Counted from the stretch's first letter, positions 1 through 5,905 are shown. The stretch is 6,046 bases of DNA from Brevundimonas sp. UBA4609 (GCA_002386585.1 DGIZ01000261.1:1-6046), one strand, 5' to 3'. Numbers and translations are program-made. The notes: generated by a model from the sequence alone, not told the origin.

Positions 1-1499
1 GCGCCGCTGACGCGGCCCTGGCCGGTCAGGCCCGGCTGCCAGGCGCGCAGGATGTCGGGCGAACGACCCGCCACGGCCGACAGGCGCAGGCGCTGGCGCA
101 ATGACAGCTCCTCGGGATTGTCGGAGGCCGGAACCGGCTCGGCCAGCAGTTCGTCGCGGGCGACGGCCAGGGCCACCTGCGGCTCGCCGTTCAGCAGTTC
201 GATCGCCGCGGCCAGAACCTGCGAACGCAGCGGCTCGGCCAGCGACTTGCGATCCTTGTCGACGATGACGAAGCCGCCCGCCGAGGACACCACCGGATCG
301 GCGTCCAGACCGAAGCGGGCCTTCAGCGCCGCGTTGACGCGCGGTTGCAGGGCGCGGTCCACTCGGCCGGCGTCGGGATAGCCCTCGACCGCCGAACGCT
401 CGGGAAAGTCCGAACCGCCGTGGTCGGCCGTCAGAACGACGATGGCGCCGCCCGGAATGGTCGACAGCCTGTCCAGGAAAACGCCCAACGCCGCGTCCAG
501 ACGCAACATCTGCTCGCACATCTCCGGCCCCTGGGTGCCGTAGCTGTGGCCGATCCGGTCCGTGGCCGACAGGCTGACGCCCAGCATGTCCGTGACGCCT
601 CGACGGCCCAGTTGCTGGCTGTCCAGCAGTTCGATCGCGCCCTCGATCGTCAGTTCGTCCAGGATGGGCGAGTTGTCGAGGCGGAAGTCGGCCGGCGGCA
701 CCTTGGAATCGAAGGTCTGGCCCGCGATGGTCCACCGCCCTTCCAGACGACGGCAGGCGGCGTTGGAATAGGTCCAGCTGGGCGCCTCTCGCGTGAAGCG
801 GTCGATCATGCGGGCGTTCAGGGCCGTCACCGGAGCCAGACGCGCCTCAGCCGACTGGCCCGGCTCGACATAGGTGGTGAAGCCGAAATTGTCCGTCAGC
901 CAGAAGGCGCCGTCCGCCTTGTGCCCGGCCAGGTTGATGGCGCCGCGATCCTTGCCCGACACGCCGTAGACGCGGCTTTCCGGGCTGACGGCCTTCAGCC
1001 AGTCGCCCAGGGTCGAGGCGCTCAGCTGTTCGGGGCCGACCGGGCCGTTGTCGGTGTTCTTGCCGTGGGCCAGGGTATTCTGCGGCGCGGCCAGGCAATA
1101 GGTGGTCTTGCCCGTCGTCGTGTCGATCCAGTCGTTGGCCGGTATGCCGCTGCGCGCCGGATGGGCGCCGGTCAGGACGGTCGAGTGCCCGGCGCAGGTC
1201 ACCGTCACGCCGTGGGTCTGATAGCCGTTGATCGAGACCATGCCCTGATCGGCCAGGGTCTTCAGCCCGCCGGTGAACTGGCTGCGGTACTGATTGAACA
1301 GATTGGCGCTCAACTGGTCGACCACCACGGTAACGATCAGCGAGGGCGAGGCCCGTTCGGCCGCCGGCGCCGTGATCGCGGGCTGGGCCGCCGTCTCCGT
1401 CGCCTGCGCGGCTGCGTTCACAGCGACGAGGCCCAAGGTCAGGCCCAGGGCGGAGGCGAGAAGGCGGCTGCGGATCATCGGAAACACCAAGCGAAGCAT
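1..1499 (-). CDS. PafA-like periplasmic alkaline phosphatase (type I phosphodiesterase/nucleotide pyrophosphatase superfamily), 3' end outside window
   Basis: Probably a secreted phosphomonoesterase that releases phosphate from organic esters in the periplasm. 499 codons are visible without a stop. Residues 1-33 form a signal peptide ending AAAQA. Active-site motifs appear in order: D61 in VVVDQL (metal), T101 in VTCAGHSTVLTG (nucleophile), N122 in PANDW, K183 and R185 in GVSGKDRGA, D314/H318 in ATDRIGHSYG, and D359/H360 in LTADHGG. The spacings closely follow those I recall for Flavobacterium/Elizabethkingia PafA (D38, T79, N100, K162, R164, D305, H309, D352, H353). The N plus K/R set marks monoesterases rather than NPP-type diesterases. 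The remaining metal His (H486 in PafA) should lie just past the window edge, so perhaps 50-70 residues are missing. Start: ATG 1499 has AGGGG 12 nt upstream; the in-frame ATG at 1478 gives an equally good, shorter signal peptide. The gene follows the terminator of the symporter operon, so it probably has its own promoter, though none is clear. Confidence 0.9.
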   Translation of the reverse strand, partial: MLRLVFPMIRSRLLASALGLTLGLVAVNAAAQATETAAQPAITAPAAERASPSLIVTVVVDQLSANLFNQYRSQFTGGLKTLADQGMVSINGYQTHGVTVTCAGHSTVLTGAHPARSGIPANDWIDTTTGKTTYCLAAPQNTLAHGKNTDNGPVGPEQLSASTLGDWLKAVSPESRVYGVSGKDRGAINLAGHKADGAFWLTDNFGFTTYVEPGQSAEARLAPVTALNARMIDRFTREAPSWTYSNAACRRLEGRWTIAGQTFDSKVPPADFRLDNSPILDELTIEGAIELLDSQQLGRRGVTDMLGVSLSATDRIGHSYGTQGPEMCEQMLRLDAALGVFLDRLSTIPGGAIVVLTADHGGSDFPERSAVEGYPDAGRVDRALQPRVNAALKARFGLDADPVVSSAGGFVIVDKDRKSLAEPLRSQVLAAAIELLNGEPQVALAVARDELLAEPVPASDNPEELSLRQRLRLSAVAGRSPDILRAWQPGLTGQGRVSG

Positions 1500-1555
1500 A
1501 AAGTCATCGAACCCCTACGCCGCCGCCATGACGGGGCCAAGACAGCGCAGCCATG

Positions 1556-1583
1556 AAAAAAGAGGGAGACCGCAGCCTCCCTC
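1556..1583 (-). terminator. Intrinsic terminator of the symporter operon
   Basis: On the minus strand a perfect 7-bp stem, GAGGGAG (1583-1577) with CTCCCTC (1568-1562), closes an 8-nt loop and is followed at once by six T (1561-1556). It begins 6 nt after the stop codon of the small membrane protein. This separates the symporter operon from the phosphatase gene downstream. Confidence 0.85.
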
Positions 1584-1589
1584 GGGTCT

Positions 1590-1721
1590 TCAGATCATCG
1601 GCTCGCCGCGCCGGCGGGCCTCCAGCCACTCCCGGAAGAAGGCGCGGGCGATGAAGGCGAGCACGCCCGCGACGATGACGGGCCACATCAGAACATAGGC
1701 GGTGAGCCAAAAGGCGCTCAT
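1590..1721 (-). CDS. Small single-pass membrane protein, putative transporter small subunit (43 aa)
   Basis: A 43-residue protein starting MSAFWLTAYVLMWPVIVAGV. Residues 4-26 form one hydrophobic membrane segment, and the tail (REWLEARRRGEPMI) is strongly basic, so the C-terminus should face the cytoplasm. The start is well fixed: ATG at 1721 has AGGAG (1732-1728) 6 nt upstream, just after the symporter stop, with a 12-nt intergenic gap. The stop is TGA at 1590-1592, followed directly by an intrinsic terminator. The sequence style (hydrophobic start, TAYVLMWPVIV, basic end) matches my memory of the short proteins annotated as putative transporter small subunit next to SSS symporters. Its role is not established; it may stabilise or regulate the symporter. 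The operon arrangement makes a real translated gene very likely, and the family name is less certain. Confidence 0.82.
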   Translation of the reverse strand: MSAFWLTAYVLMWPVIVAGVLAFIARAFFREWLEARRRGEPMI

Positions 1722-1733
1722 GGCGATCTCCTG

Positions 1734-3437
1734 TTAGCGGGATTGAGGAAGCTGTTGTTCGGCGCCGATCGCTGCGCGCGCCGACGCGGTCGCAAGGTCT
1801 TCGCCTTCCTCCACGTCGAAGTCCCCGGTCATGCGGGCGATGCGCGAGAAGTCGAAGCCGGTCCGGTTGGACAGGGACATGACGGTGCAGACCACGGTGC
1901 TGACGGCATAGGCGATCAGCGAGCCGCTCAGCACGGCGTAGTCATGCAGGAAGCCGATGGCGAAGGGCGCGACGGCCAGGGCGGCGATCAGGCCGACGAT
2001 CCGCGCCGGGCGCGCGCCGAAGAAGCCGAAGGTCATCAGGCCCGCGACCACGCCGACGCCGACCACGGCGACCACGTCGAAGACATAGCCGACGGCGCCG
2101 TCCATCGGGATCCAGCCGAACCGCACGGGGAAGAAGAGCGCAAGCGCCGCCAGCACCGACACGGTGAAGGCCTTGTTGGTCACCTTCTCCCAATAGAAGC
2201 TGGCGATGACGGGGAAGACCAGCGCGCCCCAGATGGCGCCGACCAGGACCAGCAGGTCCAGGATGTTCATGCGGGCTCCGGCGAAATAGAGGGCCGCGCC
2301 GGTGGCGATGACCATGGTCGCCCGCCCCACGGTCAGCATCAGGCGCGGATCGGCCTTGCGCTTGCCCACCCGGCCATAGACGTCGGCCATCATGATCGAC
2401 GACAGGGCCGACAAGTCGGAGTCCGCCGTCGAGGCCAGCGACCCGATGATCATGATGAAGAAGATGCTCAGCAGCACCGGCCCGAAATAGGTCCCGGCCA
2501 GTTGCGGGATCAGGTTGTTGAGGTCGCCCTCCATCGGATTGATCCCGGCATACAGGGCCACGACGCCCAGCATGCCGATGCCGATGATCGTCGCCCCATA
2601 GCCGATGGTGGCGGTGATAAAGGTCGGCTTGATCAGGTCCTCGCGCACGGCGAACAGGCGCTGGGCGATGGTCTGGTTGCCGATGGCGTAGGCCAGGACG
2701 GCGGCGATATAGGGCGCCCCCTGGTTCAGGAAGGCGTCGGACGAGAAGAAGCTGGTCTGCTGCGGCGTCAGGTTGGACGCGCCTTCGACAAAGACGGCCG
2801 GGCCGCCCATGGCGAAGAAGATGGCCGGGATGACCACCACCACGGCGCCCAGCATGGCGCACACCTGAATGAAGTCGGTCAGCACCGAGGCCCGGAACCC
2901 CGACCACAGGGTGTAAAGCAGCACGCCGCCCGCGATGACGACGATGCCCTGGCTGAAGCTGAACGGCGACAGCATGGCGATCAGGGCGCCGCCGGCGATG
3001 AAGTTGGACGTCAGGCTGATGACGCTGCCCAGGATATTGGACCCCGCCAGCATCAGTTGGCTGGAACGGCCGTGCCGGGCGTACATGACCTCGGCGAGGG
3101 TGTGGGCGCGCGGCGCCACGGCGCGGATGCGGCGGCCATAGGGATAGATGAACAGGATCATCAACGCCCCCCACAGCCCATAGTGGATCGGCCCCGATAT
3201 GCCGTAGACGTAGCCGGAGGTGGCCGAAGCGTACATCGACGCCGCCCAGATCCAGGTCGCCGTCATCGAAGCAGCCGAAACGCCCAGACCGATGCCGTTG
3301 CCGGCCGTCATATAGGCGTCAGCGTTTTCCTTGCGTCGGCTGATCCTCAGAGAAATCAGCATGGTCAGGCCGAAAAACAGCACCAGGAGGCCGATCGTCA
3401 GCGGCCCGCCCAATTGTTGAAGTTGTACGTCGTCCAC
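1734..3437 (-). CDS. Sodium:solute symporter (SSS family), substrate unknown
   Basis: A 567-residue inner-membrane transporter, expected to take up a small solute with Na+. A dozen or more hydrophobic segments run from residue 12 to about 525. SSS hallmarks, numbered from the GTG start: TAGNGIG (44-50), SGYVYGISGP (74-83), the LWSGFRASVLTDFIQ loop (177-191), NQTIAQRLFA (254-263), and SLASTADSDLSALSS (333-347), which carries the Ser/Thr residues of the Na2 sodium site. The YGISGP region resembles the DUR3/acetate-type branches, but I cannot assign a substrate. A soluble acidic tail follows (about 527-567, with DFDVEEGED); no histidine-kinase domain is fused. Start choice: GTG 3437 lies three residues before VQLQQLGGP and has AGGAG (3453-3449) 11 nt upstream. 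The frame stays open to a TTG at 3503, but that would add 22 charged, non-membrane residues without support. A small membrane protein follows 12 nt after the stop. Confidence 0.92.
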   Translation of the reverse strand: MDDVQLQQLGGPLTIGLLVLFFGLTMLISLRISRRKENADAYMTAGNGIGLGVSAASMTATWIWAASMYASATSGYVYGISGPIHYGLWGALMILFIYPYGRRIRAVAPRAHTLAEVMYARHGRSSQLMLAGSNILGSVISLTSNFIAGGALIAMLSPFSFSQGIVVIAGGVLLYTLWSGFRASVLTDFIQVCAMLGAVVVVIPAIFFAMGGPAVFVEGASNLTPQQTSFFSSDAFLNQGAPYIAAVLAYAIGNQTIAQRLFAVREDLIKPTFITATIGYGATIIGIGMLGVVALYAGINPMEGDLNNLIPQLAGTYFGPVLLSIFFIMIIGSLASTADSDLSALSSIMMADVYGRVGKRKADPRLMLTVGRATMVIATGAALYFAGARMNILDLLVLVGAIWGALVFPVIASFYWEKVTNKAFTVSVLAALALFFPVRFGWIPMDGAVGYVFDVVAVVGVGVVAGLMTFGFFGARPARIVGLIAALAVAPFAIGFLHDYAVLSGSLIAYAVSTVVCTVMSLSNRTGFDFSRIARMTGDFDVEEGEDLATASARAAIGAEQQLPQSR

Positions 3438-3690
3438 GCGCGCCTGCGCTCCTGTCTCTTCTACTTCCTGCGAGCCCCCGGCCCGCCATCCGCGCAGCCG
3501 CAAAGACGCCGCCGCGCCACAGGCGCAGGCAGACGGAATGTCACGGTTGCGTTCGCGCCCGACATGAATGCCCGGCGCAATGAAAGGCGCGTCGAGCGCG
3601 CCGGCGCGGCCAAACCCCTCAAGCCACGAGAAGAGACCTTAATACACCAACGGCAAAGCCGAGATAAAGTTTTTGTGCAATGCGGTAGGC

Positions 3691-3721
3691 TTGACAGAAA
3701 TTCGGCTCATTTCACTAAAAT
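3691..3721 (+). promoter_or_regulatory. Possible plus-strand promoter (TTGACA ... TAAAAT)
   Basis: A perfect TTGACA (3691-3696) is followed 19 nt later by TAAAAT (3716-3721), one base from TATAAT. With 17 nt spacing the word is ACTAAA, which is poorer. The 19-nt gap is longer than ideal. If real, it would transcribe the AT-rich island toward the tRNA, opposite to every gene in the window. No recognisable gene lies downstream, so the product would be a small RNA or a very short peptide. Such words are also more frequent by chance in AT-rich DNA. Confidence 0.3.
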
Positions 3722-3736
3722 GAAAGGAGAAGAAAC

Positions 3737-3757
3737 TCACGATCATTCATCACGATC
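3737..3757. repeat. Short direct repeat TCACGATC x2
   Basis: The octamer TCACGATC occurs at 3737-3744 and 3750-3757, a 13-bp period, just downstream of the TTGACA/TAAAAT pair. It could be a tandem operator half-site. With only two copies and an AT-rich context, chance is a fair alternative. Confidence 0.3.
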
Positions 3758-3871
3758 TAAAAGGCATTGAATATCGACTGAAATCATATTCATAAGAATT
3801 TATACTTTTATCGCAATGAATACCAAATCAGCATGAAGAATTCGGCAAATGACGAAAGCTGTATTCATCCA

Positions 3872-3911
3872 GCGTCGGCAGAGCGACGCCCCCGCGGGCT
3901 TGCGGCGTCGC
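3872..3911. repeat. Overlapping, mutually exclusive inverted repeats
   Basis: Segment GCGTCG (3872-3877) can pair with CGACGC (3884-3889) across a 6-nt loop. The overlapping GCGACGCC (3883-3890) pairs perfectly with GGCGTCGC (3904-3911) across 13 nt. The middle segment can join only one hairpin at a time. No T-tract follows on either strand, so this is not a standard intrinsic terminator. It sits at the sharp edge between the AT-rich island and the G+C-rich tRNA side. Confidence 0.5.
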
Positions 3912-3932
3912 CCCCGGCCCGGTCGAATACGC

Positions 3933-3960
3933 AAAACGCCTGCGTTCACGAACGCAGGCG
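3933..3960 (-). terminator. Intrinsic terminator downstream of tRNA-Leu
   Basis: A perfect 10-bp inverted repeat, CGCCTGCGTT (3937-3946) and AACGCAGGCG (3951-3960), has a 4-nt loop. Reading the minus strand, the stem is followed by TTTT (3936-3933). It lies about 60 nt past the CCA end of the tRNA and would end the peptidase/tRNA transcript. On the plus strand no T-tract follows, so it acts mainly in the minus direction. Confidence 0.75.
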
Positions 3961-4022
3961 CTGAAACGGCCTCATAGACGCAGTCGTCTTATGGGCAGAG
4001 CCGGATCACGTCCGGCCGATAT

Positions 4023-4107
4023 TGGTGCGAGCGGCGGGAATCGAACCCGCACGACCGAAGTCGAGCGATTTTAAGTCGCTTGCGTCTACCAGTTCCGCCA
4101 CGCTCGC
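4023..4107 (-). tRNA. tRNA-Leu (anticodon UAA)
   Basis: A complete class II tRNA on the minus strand. The acceptor stem GCGAGCG (4107-4101) pairs with CGCTCGC (4033-4027), followed by discriminator A and an encoded CCA (4025-4023). The D-arm (TGGCGGAACTGGTAGACGCA), anticodon stem AGCGA/TCGCT with loop CTTAAAA, a leucine-type long variable arm (CGACTTCGGTCG), and a T-arm with GGTTCGATTCC are all present. The anticodon TAA is at 4073-4071, so it reads UUA and UUG. UUA is rare in a G+C-rich genome. The 5' end lies only 10 nt after the peptidase stop codon, so it is either co-transcribed with that gene or driven from a promoter inside it. Confidence 0.97.
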
Positions 4108-4117
4108 GGCGTGCGCC

Positions 4118-5545
4118 TCAGCGCTTGGCCTCCTGTGCCGCACGGGCGGCCCGGAAGTCCACATCTGAATCGGCGATCAGGCGCACCAACGCCGCCCAGG
4201 CGGCGACGTTCTGGGTCATCTGGGCCGGGTCGATCTTGTCCAGGGTGTCGTCGGCCGTGTGGTGCAGGTCGAAATAGCGCGTGCCGTCCTGGCGCAGGCC
4301 GAAGACCGGAACGCCCGCCTGGGCCAGCGGGCCGATGTCGACGCCGCCGAACAGCTCCGCCTCGCCCGGCAGCACGCCCAGGGGATGCAGGACCCGCAGG
4401 GCGATCCTGGCGAAGTCCGTGTTCTGCGAACCGGGCGGCAGGCCCAGGGCGTAGACGCGGTCGGCGCCGAAATCGCTCTCGCCGGCAACGACGTGCTTCT
4501 CGACGCCCGCGCCGATGTTGCGGACATAGGCGCCGCCGCCGTTGCCGTGGTCGGTCGGCTGGGCGACCTCTTCCGAGCCGTACAGGACCACGCGGACCGT
4601 ACGGGCCGGTCGGCCCTGCTCGGCGATCAGCTTGGCCGCCGCCAGGGTGATGGCGCCGCCCGCCGCATCGTCGATGGCCCCGGCGCCCAGGTCCCAGCTG
4701 TCCATGTGCGAGCCCAGGACGATGATCTCGTCCGGACGCGAGGCGCCGACGATGTCGCCGATGACGTTCTGGCTGACCGTCTCATAGGTGCGGGCGGTGG
4801 ATTTCAGGCGCAGGCGCACCGTCTCGCCCATGCCGACCAGACGCGCCACCTGATCGGCGTCCGGGGCGCTCAGGGCGAAGGACGGCAGCGGCACCTTGCC
4901 GTCGACATAGCGGGTGGTGCCGGTGTGCGGCATGCGGTGTTCGTCCGACCCGGCCGAGCGCATGACGAAGGCGACCGCGCCGCGCTTGGCGGCCTCGGAC
5001 GGCCCCTGGCTGCGCAGCCGCGACAGGGGACCATAGCCCGAGCCGTCCTGCATCCGCACCATCTGGCCGCCGTCGACCACGGCGATCTTGCCGCTCAGCG
5101 ACCCGGCGGGCGCGGCCATCAGAGCGTCGAGGCCGTCGAAGAAGACGACGTCCGCCTCAATCCCCTCGGCGGGGGTGGCGATGGAGTGGCCCAGGGCGGC
5201 GGCGACCAGTCTCTGGGGACGGGCGCCCAGGATTTCCGCGCTTTCCTCGCCCCGCTCCCAGCCGATCAGGGGAAAGGTCTCGATGCGGACGTTCTGGAAG
5301 CCGTGGGCGCGCATGTAGTCGGCGGCCCAGGCGGAGGCGTCCTGCTCGGCGCGAGAGCCCGCCGGGCGCGGGCCGAAGCGGGTGGTGATCTGGGTGACGT
5401 AGTCGAGGGCGATATTGCCCTTCAGCGCCTGGTCGCGCACCTGTTCGGCGGCGCGGATGGTCCCGGCGTCCTGGGCCAGAACCGGCGTGGCGATCAGGCC
5501 GAGCGCCAAAGCGCTGACGGCCATAAGACGAGCATTGAACGACAA
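4118..5545 (-). CDS. Secreted M28-family zinc peptidase (carboxypeptidase Q-like)
   Basis: A 475-residue exported metallopeptidase, probably removing terminal residues from peptides in the periplasm or outside the cell. Residues 1-24 are a signal peptide (ending PVLA, then QDAG). A PA-type insert spans about 125-245. The di-zinc catalytic core shows H280 and D282 in GSHMDSWD, D292 (bridging) in GAIDDAAG, E325/E326 in YGSEEVA, D358 in GESDFG, and H428/H429 in LHHTADDT. The GSHMDSWDLGAGAIDD string is close to carboxypeptidase Q (PGCP). Length and layout fit the family, and all metal ligands are present. Start: TTG at 5545 has GGGGAGG (5557-5551) 5 nt upstream. The in-frame ATG at 5524 would cut the signal peptide's n-region and lies too far from this site. 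The ribosome-binding site lies in a possible hairpin (5548-5575). tRNA-Leu follows 10 nt downstream. Specificity is unknown. Confidence 0.93.
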   Translation of the reverse strand: MSFNARLMAVSALALGLIATPVLAQDAGTIRAAEQVRDQALKGNIALDYVTQITTRFGPRPAGSRAEQDASAWAADYMRAHGFQNVRIETFPLIGWERGEESAEILGARPQRLVAAALGHSIATPAEGIEADVVFFDGLDALMAAPAGSLSGKIAVVDGGQMVRMQDGSGYGPLSRLRSQGPSEAAKRGAVAFVMRSAGSDEHRMPHTGTTRYVDGKVPLPSFALSAPDADQVARLVGMGETVRLRLKSTARTYETVSQNVIGDIVGASRPDEIIVLGSHMDSWDLGAGAIDDAAGGAITLAAAKLIAEQGRPARTVRVVLYGSEEVAQPTDHGNGGGAYVRNIGAGVEKHVVAGESDFGADRVYALGLPPGSQNTDFARIALRVLHPLGVLPGEAELFGGVDIGPLAQAGVPVFGLRQDGTRYFDLHHTADDTLDKIDPAQMTQNVAAWAALVRLIADSDVDFRAARAAQEAKR

Positions 5546-5547
5546 TT

Positions 5548-5575
5548 GCGCCTCCCCAACTCAACAATGAGGCGC
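5548..5575 (-). promoter_or_regulatory. Hairpin covering the peptidase Shine-Dalgarno site
   Basis: On the minus strand GCGCCTC (5575-5569) is complementary to GAGGCGC (5554-5548) with a 14-nt loop. The 3' arm includes the end of the GGGGAGG ribosome-binding site (5557-5551) and reaches to 2 nt before the TTG start at 5545. If it folds, it would hide the site and lower translation. Whether it folds in the cell is inference. Confidence 0.4.
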
Positions 5576-5586
5576 GGACCCTAGCG

Positions 5587-5620
5587 GGCGAAGCCTGCGA
5601 CCGAAAGTCTCAGCTTCGCC
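5587..5620 (-). repeat. Inverted repeat after DUF3297 gene, possible weak terminator
   Basis: A perfect 8-bp inverted repeat, GGCGAAGC/GCTTCGCC (5587-5594 and 5613-5620), has an 18-nt loop. It starts 13 nt after the stop of the DUF3297 gene. No T-tract follows on the minus strand, so it is not a standard intrinsic terminator. It may protect the upstream mRNA end or act as a partial stop before the peptidase. Confidence 0.35.
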
Positions 5621-5633
5621 GCCAGGACGGAAA

Positions 5634-5873
5634 TCACTCGCCCTTGATGAAGGGCTCGACCGGGCCTTGCAGCTTGACGGTCAGGGCCTTGCCGCGACGG
5701 TCGACGCGATTGCCGACGGCCAGGCGCACCCAGCCTTCCGAGACGCAGTATTCCTCGACGTTGGTCTTTTCCTCGCCCTTGAAGCGGATGCCTACGCCGC
5801 GCGCCAGGAGTTCGGCGTCGTGGAAGGGGCTGTCGGGATCGACCGAAAGGCGGTCAGGCAGGGCGTCGGACAT
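5634..5873 (-). CDS. DUF3297 family protein (79 aa, function unknown)
   Basis: A 79-residue soluble protein, MSDALPDRLS at the N-terminus and VEPFIKGE at the end. The features LPDRLSVDPDSPFHDAELLARGVGIRF (in part), NVEEYCVSEGWVRLAVG and RRGKALTVKLQGPVEPF match the DUF3297 family, common in proteobacteria and about 80 residues long. No signal peptide or membrane segment is seen, so it is cytoplasmic. The length equals the family's usual size, so it is full-length. The start ATG 5873 is chosen because the family begins close to this Met. An in-frame alternative at 5918 adds 15 residues unlike the family. No good Shine-Dalgarno precedes the ATG (CGAGACCTCTCC), so initiation may be weak or non-canonical. 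A single cysteine (C43) is present. The biochemical role is not known. Confidence 0.88.
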   Translation of the reverse strand: MSDALPDRLSVDPDSPFHDAELLARGVGIRFKGEEKTNVEEYCVSEGWVRLAVGNRVDRRGKALTVKLQGPVEPFIKGE

Positions 5874-5905
5874 GGAGAGGTCTCGCGAAAAATCGAAGCG
5901 GGCTG

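Larger units (their letters stand above)
3661..3870. other. AT-rich island in a G+C-rich genome
   Basis: By hand count about 74 of 210 bases are G or C (35%), with 3781-3840 at 25%, against roughly two thirds in the flanking genes. It contains many stops in all frames and only very short open frames, such as 16 codons from ATG 3720 (plus). It could be a regulatory region, a small-RNA locus or a scar of foreign DNA next to the tRNA gene. The sequence alone does not decide between these. Confidence 0.75.
3438..4022. other. 585-bp intergenic region between symporter and tRNA-Leu
   Basis: No convincing protein gene on either strand. From high to low coordinates it holds the tRNA-side terminator (3933-3960), a pair of competing G+C-rich hairpins (3872-3911), an AT-rich island (3661-3870), and a G+C-rich 220-bp leader ahead of the symporter (3438-3660). 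The leader must hold the symporter promoter unless transcription starts in the AT-rich part. I could not find a clear minus-strand -35/-10 pair; a TATTAA at about 3638-3643 is the best -10-like word, but it has only a poor -35. Two small hairpins lie between the terminator and the tRNA: AGACG/CGTCT (3976-3989) and GCCGGA/TCCGGC (4000-4016). They may be processing elements of the tRNA precursor. Confidence 0.7.

Noticed and set aside
345..1556. Plus-strand open frame (403 codons) antisense to the phosphatase
   Set aside because: The minus strand carries every PafA-type active-site motif expected before the edge; the plus frame has no recognisable feature.
3438..3503. N-terminal extension of the symporter to TTG 3503
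   Set aside because: It adds 22 charged residues without family support, while the GTG at 3437 has an AGGAG and lies just ahead of the first membrane segment.
3461..3565. 34-codon minus-strand frame ending just before the symporter, a possible leader peptide
   Set aside because: No clear ribosome-binding site, the composition is Arg/Gly/Pro-like out-of-frame translation, and there is no regulatory codon run.
1743..3770. Long plus-strand open frame (675 codons) antisense to the symporter
   Set aside because: It is rich in Arg, Gly, Asp, His and Gln with no domain or membrane segment, and it mirrors the symporter codons. High G+C third positions commonly keep antisense frames open.
3780..3806. 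Fur-box-like imperfect palindrome (AAATCATATTCATAAGAATTT)
   Set aside because: Only about half of the positions are symmetric, it does not match the Fur consensus well, and AT-rich DNA gives such matches by chance.
3833..3964. 43-codon plus-strand frame starting in the AT-rich island
   Set aside because: It runs through both strong hairpins and the tRNA terminator, and its second half is Arg/Pro-rich noise.
3438..4022. Second attachment site (copy of the tRNA-Leu 3' end)
   Set aside because: I searched the spacer by eye for GCGAGCGGCGGG or the T-arm sequence and found no copy, and no integrase gene is present.
4259..5584. Plus-strand open frame (441 codons) antisense to the peptidase
   Set aside because: The minus strand encodes a full M28 enzyme with signal peptide and all metal ligands; the antisense product is low-complexity Arg/Gly/Ala/Asp-rich.
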